Positions 13,875 through 20,347 of a DNA stretch of 21,729 nt are shown in pieces (the stretch's first letter is position 1; the number at the start of each line of letters is the position of its first letter). The translations under genes were made by a program, and so were the position numbers. Below the pieces are notes generated by a model. It worked only from the letters and a program-made list of their open reading frames with translations, was not told where the DNA came from and did not search any database. The DNA is from Multiplicimicrobium sp043718225 (GTDB lineage Bacteria > Omnitrophota > Omnitrophia > Omnitrophales > Aquincolibacteriaceae): contig JAYSWD010000054.1 of NCBI GenBank assembly GCA_043718225.1, forward strand, positions 1-21,729, in the 5' to 3' direction.

Positions 13875-14255
13875 TCAACAGCATTGATTTAATTTTTTTC
13901 CCTGAACTCCCAACACACACTTACCCTCTACGCGAATTTTTAACCTTTGATTGAATCGAGTCATATCTTGATTGAAAGTAGGTTCTTTGGCAATTCGGAC
14001 GGCTTTATAAATGGCATTGCAAAAAGCGGATTTGGTGGCACATGCAGAATAATAAACCCATCGGCCTTCTTTACGGGCCTTGACCACCCCTGCCTTGACA
14101 AGCGCATCCAAATGCTTTGAAAGGCCGTATTTTGGAATCCTTAAAGCGTCAACAAATTCACAATTACAGATTTCTTTTTGCGATTCGAGAAGGAGTTTGA
14201 AAACCCGAAAGCGATTGGATTCTCCAAGAAGTTGTAGGATTTGGAAGTCTGTCAT
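13875..14255 (-). CDS. Divergent ArsR-family regulator (ArsR2)
   Basis: The frame extends to a TTG at 14273, but the ATG at 14255 (MTDFQILQLLGESNRFRVFKLL) has AGGTG just upstream and matches the family start, giving 126 residues. The winged helix includes IPKYGLSKHLDALVKAGVVKARKEGRWVYYSA. At the usual metal position it has EICNCEF instead of ELCVCDL, keeping the C-x-C thiols. Further cysteines occur in CATKSAFC, CVLG and a terminal QCC, so thiol-based sensing is likely. Its operator differs from that of ArsR1. It is transcribed with the exported CPCPTPC peptide. Confidence 0.88.
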   Translation of the reverse strand: MTDFQILQLLGESNRFRVFKLLLESQKEICNCEFVDALRIPKYGLSKHLDALVKAGVVKARKEGRWVYYSACATKSAFCNAIYKAVRIAKEPTFNQDMTRFNQRLKIRVEGKCVLGVQGKKLNQCC

Positions 14256-14301
14256 AGTTGCACCTATATGCAACTATATACGACATTTCCGAATCTGTCA
14301 A
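14254..14301 (-). promoter_or_regulatory. arsR2 promoter and operator
   Basis: On the - strand a consensus -35 TTGACA (14296-14301) is followed after 17 bp by -10 TATAGT (14273-14278). A perfect dyad, ATAGTTGCA-CCTATA-TGCAACTAT (14254-14277), runs from the -10 to the start codon. A regulator bound there would block initiation. The arms differ from ArsR1's ATATYTG, so cross-talk should be limited. Confidence 0.8.
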
Positions 14302-14545
14302 GGGGGGCAAAGTTGTCGCCCTTGAGCGATTCTATTTCGATGAAAAGTCTTCAGTTCTAAAGCGCATAGATGAAAAGTTTGGGAGAACACAGGAAGATGA
14401 GGACACCACAAACTATATAGATGCGGCCCCAAATCAGGGATTTTGCCTTACATACAAACTGGAACCGATTCCTAAATTGCCTCAACTTGGATGGGTTAAC
14501 GTAGACGAAGACGCCGATGCCAAAGACTGGCTGTCGGGCTTTTAA
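14258..14545 (+). pseudogene. Truncated hypothetical ORF (3' remnant)
   Basis: The open frame runs from a TTG at 14258 to TAA at 14545 (95 codons). It has no ATG or GTG and no ribosome binding site, and its 5' part coincides with the arsR2 promoter. The translated sequence looks like real protein (RFYFDEKSSVLKRIDEKFG, then NYIDAAPNQGFCLTYKLEPIPKLPQLGWVNVDEDADAKDWLSGF), with a Pro-rich link and acidic tail. I infer the end of a gene cut off when the ars segment was joined here. Family not recognised. Confidence 0.45.
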
Positions 14546-14547
14546 GG

Positions 14548-14757
14548 TTAGTCTTCTAAGAGCTTAGAAGTTTTGATGCCTAACGCCTTCGCTATTTTTT
14601 CAAGGTTTTGCACCCCGATATTTTTCTCGCCCCGCTCAATCTGTCCGATGTACGCCCGATGGAGGTTAGCTTCAAAGGCAAGCGTTTCTTGGGAAAGGTT
14701 TGCTTTCGCGCGGAGCTTTCGGATTCGTAGACCTACTTTTTTATTTATATCTGCCAT
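14548..14757 (-). CDS. XRE-family HTH regulator (small)
   Basis: This 69-residue protein is almost entirely a Cro/C1-type helix-turn-helix: LRIRKLRAKANLSQETLAFEANLHRAYIGQIERGEKN, with LSQETLAFEANLHRAYIGQIERG as the core. This is the short form seen in phage repressors and restriction-modification controller proteins. AGGTGAT just upstream supports the ATG at 14757. It is divergent from the exported-protein genes that start at 14914 and may control them. It shows no effector domain. Confidence 0.9.
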   Translation of the reverse strand: MADINKKVGLRIRKLRAKANLSQETLAFEANLHRAYIGQIERGEKNIGVQNLEKIAKALGIKTSKLLED

Positions 14758-14813
14758 ATCACCTAGGGAGTTAGCCCTAAAGCGATGATAGGAGTCAGCT
14801 ACTTATTGGTCGA

Positions 14814-14827
14814 CTACCCAAAGGTAG
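14814..14827. promoter_or_regulatory. Candidate XRE operator in divergent intergenic region
   Basis: CTACC-CAAA-GGTAG is a 5-bp-arm dyad in the 156-base gap between the - strand XRE gene and the + strand gene at 14914. The first 12 bases recur at 18902-18913. The arms are short, so support is modest. No clear promoter was found in this gap. Confidence 0.3.
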
Positions 14828-14913
14828 CAAACTTAATAAAATGGTGTTAGTCTTTTAGGAAGAGGTACGCGCAAGGATGGAGGCTGATAATTCCAAAACT
14901 TGTCCTAATCGTA

Positions 14914-15600
14914 ATGAAAAAAGTAGAAAATTATTTAAGGCTTAGCGTGAGATTTTTCCAAGACGTGGCATTGTCCATGGGATTGGTCATAACAATTTTA
15001 TCGTTCGTTCCGTTAGCGAGCGCTGATGAACCTAAAGTTGGCGACTATGTCATCCCTCAAAATGAAATTCCTGCAAACGCTGCTCCTGGGTATGGGCGAG
15101 TAATTGACGTAGAGGCTGAGAAGCAAAAAGCAGTGGCAGGTGGTTATGACATAACGATGAATGGGGTTCGTTATGGCGACCCAACGGCTATCGCAAAGCA
15201 CGTTGCCTTTGATGCTCAAAAGGGCGATGTGAATGGCGTGATATGGAGCAAGCAAGCCAACGAAATTGAAACTCAAAAGCGAGCTGGAATTAAAGCTCAA
15301 ATGCAAGACACTTTCGATTATCAAATGACCGATAAGAATTTAAGTGATGAAAAAAGAGCTGAAATGACAGCGGCTCACGCAAGCACATGGACTCATTTTG
15401 GCGAAGACCCAAAACCAGATGTGGTCGAAATTGTCGAGGTTAAGCCAAAGCCAGAACCGACTGTTTATCCCCCGCCAAGGGTGCTTGTATCTGGGAGAAC
15501 AGAGGTTAAGGAGATTAAGCAAACTGCGTTGGTTTCTGGCGGTACAGAGGTGGCGCAACCAAAGCAGCGTGCGCTAACTTCGCATGGAGAAAATAGTTGA
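14914..15600 (+). CDS. Exported protein with C-terminal 15-residue repeats, unknown function
   Basis: This 228-residue protein has a long signal peptide: basic N-terminus, hydrophobic core at about 19-34 and cleavage after ASA (38), leaving DEPKVGDYVIPQNE. The mature part is hydrophilic and rich in Lys, Glu and Ala. A Pro-rich linker (KPKPEPTVYPPP) leads to a C-terminal region with about two and a half copies of a 15-residue repeat (RVLVSGRTEVKEIKQ, then ALVSGGTEVAQPKQR, then ALTSHGE). No family is recognised. Its TGA overlaps the ATG of the ankyrin gene (TGATG), so the two are probably made together in the periplasm. No Shine-Dalgarno sequence is close to the start. Confidence 0.75.
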   Translation: MKKVENYLRLSVRFFQDVALSMGLVITILSFVPLASADEPKVGDYVIPQNEIPANAAPGYGRVIDVEAEKQKAVAGGYDITMNGVRYGDPTAIAKHVAFDAQKGDVNGVIWSKQANEIETQKRAGIKAQMQDTFDYQMTDKNLSDEKRAEMTAAHASTWTHFGEDPKPDVVEIVEVKPKPEPTVYPPPRVLVSGRTEVKEIKQTALVSGGTEVAQPKQRALTSHGENS

Positions 15601-16664
15601 TGAAATCAAGTAGCGCAACGTGGAAGCGGAGTGTGTGTCTCACTGTTGCTTGCCTCACACAACTTACTGTGCTTGTCTACGCTGAAAAAGTAGCGACCAA
15701 TGAAGACTTAGAGGCTTTTCTAAAGCGCAAGGGTGGTAGTGTAGCCAAAAGCAATGGAAAGGTCGCTAATACTGACCAAGGAGTGCCATTACAGTTGGAT
15801 ATAAAACCTGCACCAATCGTTGAAAGCGTTAGCGAGGTGAGATGTGAGCTTGGGAGCGCGGTATTGTCGGGAGATTTAAGCAAAGTTCAAGCAATGCTCG
15901 ACAAGGGTTGTGACCCGAACGTGAGAGATGAAATTACGGGGGGAAACACGCCTTTGTGCTATGCCGCTTTTAAGGGGTCTGACGAAATTATTCGTCTACT
16001 TGTGAGTAAAGGTGCAGAAATAAATACGACCGATGAATCGGCGATTTCAGCTTTGCTTTTAGCAGTTATGGGCAAACACTTATCATCTGTAAAGTTGCTT
16101 TTAGATGCAGGCGCGAATCCTGATTTTGTGGGTGGGGCGCCTGATGGCTCAACACCTTTGATTAACGCTACCTTGGGAGATGGAGACATACGCATTATGC
16201 AACTTTTATTGGAACATAACGCCAACCCCAATTTGACCAATAGAATCAATGCTTTCACGGCATAAGAAATAGCAATAGCAAAAAAGAGAAAAGATAAGGT
16301 TGATTTGCTGAAAGCATACGGAGCCAAAACAAACAAGCTGAACAGAAACAGTGATTTAGTTAGTGACAATCAATCCAGCACACAGGAAAGCGCAGCGCCA
16401 CAACCGAGTGTTGATGGCGGAGTGGTGACACAGATAAAAAGTAGGATTGCTGCTGAGCATCCTGGTGATTACTACTTACAAAAAATATTGGTAGATGCCG
16501 AAATCAAAAGCTGGCAAGAGCTGCAACACAACTACACTGATATTCCTGACTCTGTTTTTAACGAAATTAGAGACCGCAAAGCACAAGAACATCCTAATCA
16601 ATATCACTTACAGCAAATACTGACAGATGCGGATGTAAAGGCGTGGAAAGAGCTAAAACAGTAG
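15600..16664 (+). pseudogene. Exported ankyrin-repeat protein interrupted by an in-frame stop
   Basis: The ATG at 15600 opens a frame with a signal peptide (about 1-28, ending LVYA). About four ankyrin repeats follow from about residue 77 (LSKVQAMLDKGCDPN; NTPLCYAAFKGSDEIIRLL; VKLLLDAGANPD; IMQLLLEHNANPN). A TAA at 16263-16265 stops translation in the middle of the last repeat (NAFTA-stop). The same frame goes on without a shift as EIAIAKKRKDKVDLLKAYGA, completing the ankyrin repeat. It then has a Ser/Gln-rich linker and two copies of a roughly 40-residue module (AAEHPGDYYLQKILVDAEIK; AQEHPNQYHLQQILTDADVK) to TAG at 16664. The intact protein would have 354 residues. The product is either truncated (221 residues) or read through. 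Confidence 0.8.
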
Positions 16665-16728
16665 AGATTCTTCCTTTTAGCAGTGCAACCCATCTCGAAA
16701 GCATTTTAATTTATTTGGGGGCGTGCGC

Positions 16729-17310
16729 ATGAAAATGTTTGGCTCGTTTCTTCTTGGCGCACTGGTGGTTTTAACATCGCTTCATTTTTTTTCAAATCCC
16801 CTCAATATTTCTGCAGCTCATGAAACGGTTTCAACGAGCAATCATGGCTCAACAATTTCACCGAAAAATTTTCATGTTTGTTTCTCTCCGCGAGGCAACT
16901 GCACAGACCTCATTGTAAGGGCGTTAAATGAAGCCAAGCTTTCAGTTCTTGTTCAAGCCTACTCGTTTACTTCTGACCCAATCGCGGAGGCTTTAGTCAA
17001 TGCGCATAAACGGCAGATTTCTGTTGATGTGATTTTGGATAAAAGCCAGTTGCATGGAAAGGGTGTAGACATGAAAATGTTGAGTGACGCAGGAGTCTCA
17101 GTTGAGATTGATTCAGACCACGCGATAGCACATAACAAAGTGATGATAATCGACAGCGAAACAGTTATTACAGGGTCGTTTAACTTTACCAATGCAGCTG
17201 AAAAGAGCAATGCAGAAAACCTTTTAATCATACAAGACAAAAATTTAGCCCAAAGTTATGCAGATAATTGGCAAAAGCACAGAAGCCATTCTAAGCAACA
17301 AAGGATTTAG
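16729..17310 (+). CDS. Secreted phospholipase D-type endonuclease (Nuc-like)
   Basis: This 193-residue single-HKD protein resembles the plasmid Nuc endonuclease and related PLD-family proteins. It starts with a signal peptide or anchor (about 1-30). HVCFSPRGNCTDLIVRALNEAK is the typical beginning of the domain, and VQAYSFTSDPIAEALV a core strand and helix. The catalytic motif is HNKVMIID (H135, K137, D142), followed by GSFNFT (149-154) and N-rich AEKSNAEN. One HKD per chain means it should work as a dimer. A GTG at 16723 is an alternative start; GGGGG precedes both. Nuc-type enzymes are non-specific DNases often found on mobile elements. The XRE gene follows after 3 bases. Confidence 0.9.
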   Translation: MKMFGSFLLGALVVLTSLHFFSNPLNISAAHETVSTSNHGSTISPKNFHVCFSPRGNCTDLIVRALNEAKLSVLVQAYSFTSDPIAEALVNAHKRQISVDVILDKSQLHGKGVDMKMLSDAGVSVEIDSDHAIAHNKVMIIDSETVITGSFNFTNAAEKSNAENLLIIQDKNLAQSYADNWQKHRSHSKQQRI

Positions 17311-17313
17311 GGA

Positions 17314-17505
17314 ATGGCAGAAGACGCGCATTACTACGCCCAAATGATTGCCCATCTCCGCAAAGAGAAAGGAATCACTGTTATTGAGCTTGCTGAAAAG
17401 ATGGGCGTAAATCCTGCCTACATCGCTAGGATTGAAATGGGAGAGGTTGAGCCGAACAAGGAGCAGTCCGAAACCTTGCGCTCTTTTATCGAAGGAAAAT
17501 TTTAG
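17314..17505 (+). CDS. XRE-family HTH regulator (small)
   Basis: This 63-residue Cro/C1-type helix-turn-helix protein has the core ITVIELAEKMGVNPAYIARIEMGEVEP, with the usual acidic turn after the recognition helix. It has no other domain. It begins 3 bases after the PLD gene stop and is probably co-transcribed with it, so it may regulate the exported-protein/nuclease cluster. It is only distantly similar to the XRE protein at 14548. Confidence 0.85.
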   Translation: MAEDAHYYAQMIAHLRKEKGITVIELAEKMGVNPAYIARIEMGEVEPNKEQSETLRSFIEGKF

Positions 17506-18153
17506 GACAAGGAAAGCGATGAGTCCCACGACCAGTAATTGGGGCAAGGTTACCAAGGCACCAAGTTAGAAGAAATACCCGCCCTTTTTAGTGCTTTTCC
17601 CCCTCATTTAAGCGCAATAATAATTCAAATGAGTTGTCGTAAATCATTACTACCAAACGACATGAACTAAAGAACAACATAAATATGAGGTAAAATAGGG
17701 GGGGTAGGCATAATTACTGAGATTATTGTAAAAAATCCCCCATATTGAACAAAACGTATAAAGCCTTCTTTGTACGAAACTCTCTCCAAAATCAAAAAAG
17801 AAGCGTCTCGCAACGCTCCGCGTGTGTGTTTTTTCGGCTTGCCAAGTCGCTCCAAAGATAAAAAAATGACTTTTTTTTTGCCATCAATAATTGCCCAAAA
17901 TCCTCAAATATTGCCTCGAAGTCTCAAATTCTTACAAATACGTAACTCTAATAGTAGCAATGACTTAAAAATTTCGTTGTTATAGGACGAGTATATGGTG
18001 TGAATCGGCATACCTTTTACGAGTATATAAGTCATTGGTATCAAATGACTTACGTAAAATTTTAATTTGACTTTTGGTTGGCAGGCAGGTAAGTTCCGGT
18101 TATGAGCATAAAGCATGAAGCAGACAGAGCAAAATTGGTGAGGGGGAATTCAC
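17506..18153. other. 650-base gene-poor A+T-rich region
   Basis: No credible gene is present; frames here are short and low in complexity. It holds a G7 run at 17699-17705 and, in the right third, a cluster of short direct and inverted repeats (17959-18052). Placed directly before the replication-type gene, it is the best candidate in the window for an origin or operator region. Confidence 0.5.
17959..18052. repeat. Cluster of direct and inverted repeats before the replication-like gene
   Basis: AATGACTTA occurs at 17959-17967 and 18044-18052. The second copy forms a perfect 9-bp-arm palindrome with TAAGTCATT at 18028-18036 (7-base spacer). ACGAGTATAT occurs at 17987-17996 and 18019-18028, exactly 32 bp apart, about three DNA turns. 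Such phasing suggests binding sites for a replication or regulatory protein. Confidence 0.55.
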
Positions 18154-18663
18154 GTGGCTTTATTTAATTCAATCCATTCAAGTGTGTGGGAGGACGACAA
18201 AGTCCTCAAGCTTGTTGACCACAAATCCAAGCTCCTATTTATTTATTCTTTCACCAATCACCGCTGCCCTGTTTCAGGGATGTACAAAATTTCATTAAGA
18301 ACAATGGGTTATGAAACAGAACTTCACAAAGATTGTGAAAAGCATCTTCGGGAAGTGATTGATGCAGGACTGGTTTCCTATGATTTTGATAAAAATGTGA
18401 TTTGGGTTCACGGCAAAATGAAGTTTGATAAGTCATGGACTACAAAAAAGCGAATTAAGTCCATAGAGAGGAGCCTTGATGAGTTTTCTAAATGCTCTTT
18501 TATTCCACAAGTCTATGCCAAATATGACTTCATAATTGATTTAATACTCGAAGCAGACAAAAGAGCAAAGGAGTTTAGGGGAAGCATGACCCCCGAGGCA
18601 GAGGCAGCTTTAGAAGCAGAGGAAAAGGCAGAGAAAGAGAAAGAGAAAGATGGGTTTATATAG
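18154..18663 (+). CDS. Phage-like replication protein (winged-helix replisome-organiser type)
   Basis: This 169-residue protein starts at GTG 18154 behind GAGGGGG. The N-terminus follows the pattern of phage/ICE replication initiator or DnaD-like proteins: FNSIHSSVWEDDKVLKLVDHKSKLLFIYSFTNHRCPVSGMYKISLRTMGYET (short helix, S/T-W, LLFxYL helix, then GxYxI wing), followed by LREVIDAGLVSYDFDKNVIWVHG. The C-terminus, from about 145, is a highly charged Glu/Lys/Ala helix (EAEEKAEKEKEKDGFI). It probably binds DNA in the element's own replication or regulation. No helicase or primase domain is present. The repeat cluster just upstream could be its target. Specific function is inferred. Confidence 0.6.
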   Translation: MALFNSIHSSVWEDDKVLKLVDHKSKLLFIYSFTNHRCPVSGMYKISLRTMGYETELHKDCEKHLREVIDAGLVSYDFDKNVIWVHGKMKFDKSWTTKKRIKSIERSLDEFSKCSFIPQVYAKYDFIIDLILEADKRAKEFRGSMTPEAEAALEAEEKAEKEKEKDGFI

Positions 18664-18666
18664 GGT

Positions 18667-18900
18667 ATGGATACCCCTTCCTTTATTCCTGCTTTTTTGA
18701 ATATGCGCGAAGCAGGAAAACACATTGGGCAGAGCTACCGTTGGATGCAACGTAATTATCCAAACTTGATTAAGGATGGTGTTCGAGTTCATCGAGTTCC
18801 AAAGTATGCGCCTAAAGGAAGATTGGTTTTTGAAAAGAGCAGTTTGAATCAGTACATGGAGCAATGTCGGATTGAGGGTAATTTTGAAACCCTTGGGTAA
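18667..18900 (+). CDS. Excisionase/AlpA-like HTH protein
   Basis: This 77-residue protein has a MerR-type winged-helix pattern common to excisionases: FLNMREAGKHIGQSYRWMQRNYPNLIKDGVRVHRVPKYAPKGRLVFEKSSLNQYMEQCR. The pattern is helix, turn, W-x2-R, wing with R/K, then a final helix. It starts 3 bases after the replication-like gene and lies about 325 bases before the integrase, the normal neighbourhood of a recombination directionality factor. It could equally be a small transcription activator. Confidence 0.7.
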   Translation: MDTPSFIPAFLNMREAGKHIGQSYRWMQRNYPNLIKDGVRVHRVPKYAPKGRLVFEKSSLNQYMEQCRIEGNFETLG

Positions 18901-18954
18901 CCTACCCAAAGGTCTGAAATTAAATTTACCAATACAAAGGTGATTAGGAAAGAG

Positions 18955-18978
18955 GGGGTGTTAACAGTGTTTGTTAAC
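18955..18978 (+). repeat. Inverted repeat GTTAACA-N5-TGTTAAC (right copy)
   Basis: A 7-bp-arm palindrome (18960-18978) preceded by GGGGT. It is nearly identical to the copy at 11888-11910: the shared GGGGTGTTAACA and TGTTAAC differ only in the spacer (4 or 5 bases). It lies between the excisionase-like gene and the RHH gene. Confidence 0.6.
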
Positions 18979-18992
18979 GAAGCAGGGCGAAA

Positions 18993-19148
18993 TCAGCTCT
19001 TTTTGCTGTTAAGGACCTTGGAGAGAATCATTTCGACTTCTTGAGAGAGTGAGCGAAAGCCCTCTTTAGCGCGTTTTTCGAGTTTTTTTCGAGTTTCAGG
19101 GGTAACCCTAACCCCAATGATTTCAGATTTCTTGTTAGGTTCAGCCAT
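18993..19148 (-). CDS. Ribbon-helix-helix (Arc/CopG-like) repressor, 51 residues
   Basis: On the - strand, ATG 19148 to TGA 18993-18995 encodes a 51-residue protein with IIGVRVTPETRKKLEKRAKEG at 10-30, then FRSLSQEVEMILSKVL. This matches the Arc/MetJ/CopG fold: a DNA-contacting beta-strand (GVRV), helix A from TPETRKKLEKRAKE, and helix B SLSQEVEMILSKV. Such proteins bind DNA as dimers of ribbon pairs. It is divergent from the integrase gene, with repeated ACAATGT sites between them, so it probably represses integrase and itself. There is no clear Shine-Dalgarno sequence. Confidence 0.8.
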   Translation of the reverse strand: MAEPNKKSEIIGVRVTPETRKKLEKRAKEGFRSLSQEVEMILSKVLNSKKS

Positions 19149-19178
19149 GGCGACATTCTAGCGGTAGTCGCTTGAATT

Positions 19179-19194
19179 ACAATGTAAACAATGT
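19179..19194. promoter_or_regulatory. Tandem ACAATGT sites between RHH and integrase genes
   Basis: ACAATGT occurs at 19179-19185 and 19188-19194, spaced 9 bp apart; the first is embedded in the near-palindrome TTACAATGTAA. Tandem short half-sites are how RHH repressors bind. The position, 31 bp from the RHH start and about 32 bp from the integrase start, suits shared repression. Confidence 0.5.
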
Positions 19195-19225
19195 TAACTT
19201 TTAATCAAAAGGGGGTGATGCGAGC

Positions 19226-20239
19226 GTGGCAAGCATATTTAAGAGAAACAAAACTTTTTATATCTCGTGGTTGAGTGGAGGCAAGCAGATTGTGAAGAGC
19301 CTTAAGACCCGTGATGCGAAAAAGGCTCGTTTTAAGAAGGAGGAATTCGAGGCCAAATTAAGACGTAAGGAGGTTCCGTCCGAAAAGCGCATTTTGGTTG
19401 AGGTTTATTTCAAGCAGTACCGCGAAGAAACCACTAACCGCAAGAAGTCTACGAACACGGCTGACTATTGTCGGGTAAATGAGTTTTTGAAAACTCACGG
19501 CAAAAAAACCATCAATAGTATTAACTATGAAGACATTCGAGCCTTTCTGCGTCGATTTGAGGCTAAGTCTCCCAAGACATTTAACAGCGTCATTATTACC
19601 TTGCGACGATTTTTTAGAATGGCAGTTGAAAGAGGATTTATCCTAAAAAATCCAGTTGAAGGATTCAGGCACAAAAAAGTACCGCAAATATTGCCGCGCT
19701 TCTTGAGTGATGAAGATTATGGGAAGCTAGAAAAATTGTCCGTGGACGAAGGCATCTATCCAATGGTTGTTACGGCTCGATACACCGGCTTGCGATTGTC
19801 CGAATTGTTGCATTTGGAATGGCAAGACTTTGATTGGGAACGAAAATTGATAAGAGTGTTGAATAAACCAAAATTCAATCACACGGTGAAAAATTATCAA
19901 AGCCGCGTGATTCCAGTTTCAAATGAATTACGGGACAAACTTTTACCGTGTATGAAAACAGAGGGCTTGTGTTTTCCTGGACCTGAGGGAACGCCTTATT
20001 ACCATGAAGGACCACGAAAACTCATTCGTCGAGTAATTGACAAATCAGGATTGCGCAAAGGTCGGCGCATGGGGTGGCATGAATTTCGCCATACCTTTGC
20101 TTCACGCTTAGCGCAGGAAGGTATTTCACTCTATAAAATTTCTAAATGGCTAGGTCATGCCGATTTCAAAACCACGCAGATTTATGCCCACTTCGCGCCC
20201 ATTTATGATGAAGACATTGAAAAGTTATCTATGGGGTAG
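19226..20239 (+). CDS. Tyrosine site-specific recombinase (phage-type integrase)
   Basis: This 337-residue integrase catalyses integration and excision of the element through a 3'-phosphotyrosine. It has an N-terminal arm-binding domain (about 1-50, Lys/Arg-rich), a core-binding SAM-like domain (55-145) and a catalytic domain (about 155-335). Active-site residues are R190 in TARYTGLRLSELL, H285-x2-R288 in GWHEFRHTFASRLAQEG, H311 in KWLGHADFKTT and nucleophile Y320 in TTQIYAHF; the catalytic Lys lies in the beta-hairpin near 214-222. The GTG at 19226 follows the strong ribosome binding site AAGGGGGTGA. The frame is intact, so the enzyme may be active. Confidence 0.95.
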   Translation: MASIFKRNKTFYISWLSGGKQIVKSLKTRDAKKARFKKEEFEAKLRRKEVPSEKRILVEVYFKQYREETTNRKKSTNTADYCRVNEFLKTHGKKTINSINYEDIRAFLRRFEAKSPKTFNSVIITLRRFFRMAVERGFILKNPVEGFRHKKVPQILPRFLSDEDYGKLEKLSVDEGIYPMVVTARYTGLRLSELLHLEWQDFDWERKLIRVLNKPKFNHTVKNYQSRVIPVSNELRDKLLPCMKTEGLCFPGPEGTPYYHEGPRKLIRRVIDKSGLRKGRRMGWHEFRHTFASRLAQEGISLYKISKWLGHADFKTTQIYAHFAPIYDEDIEKLSMG

Positions 20240-20347
20240 CCCACAGTAATTCACGCCGCTTGATTACGGACCAAGCCCGCCAGGACAAATGCAATGCCAC
20301 GACTCCTCTCAATTCACTTTGAAGCCATAGGGTGATATCATAATTAA

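Noticed and set aside
17518..17568. 16-codon frame behind AAGGAAAGCG after the second XRE gene.
   Set aside because: Very short, with no distinctive composition; a chance frame cannot be excluded.
17699..17747. GGGGG...CCCCC pair as a large hairpin or terminator.
   Set aside because: The loop is over 30 bases and the flanks do not pair.
14814..18913. Shared 12-mer CTACCCAAAGGT at 14814-14825 and 18902-18913 as attachment sites.
   Set aside because: A dozen or so shared 12-mers are expected by chance in a window this size; kept only as a weak operator candidate at the first site.
18967..19044. 25-codon + strand frame from GTG 18967 behind GAGGGGG.
   Set aside because: It is antisense to the much better supported RHH gene and has no protein-like features.
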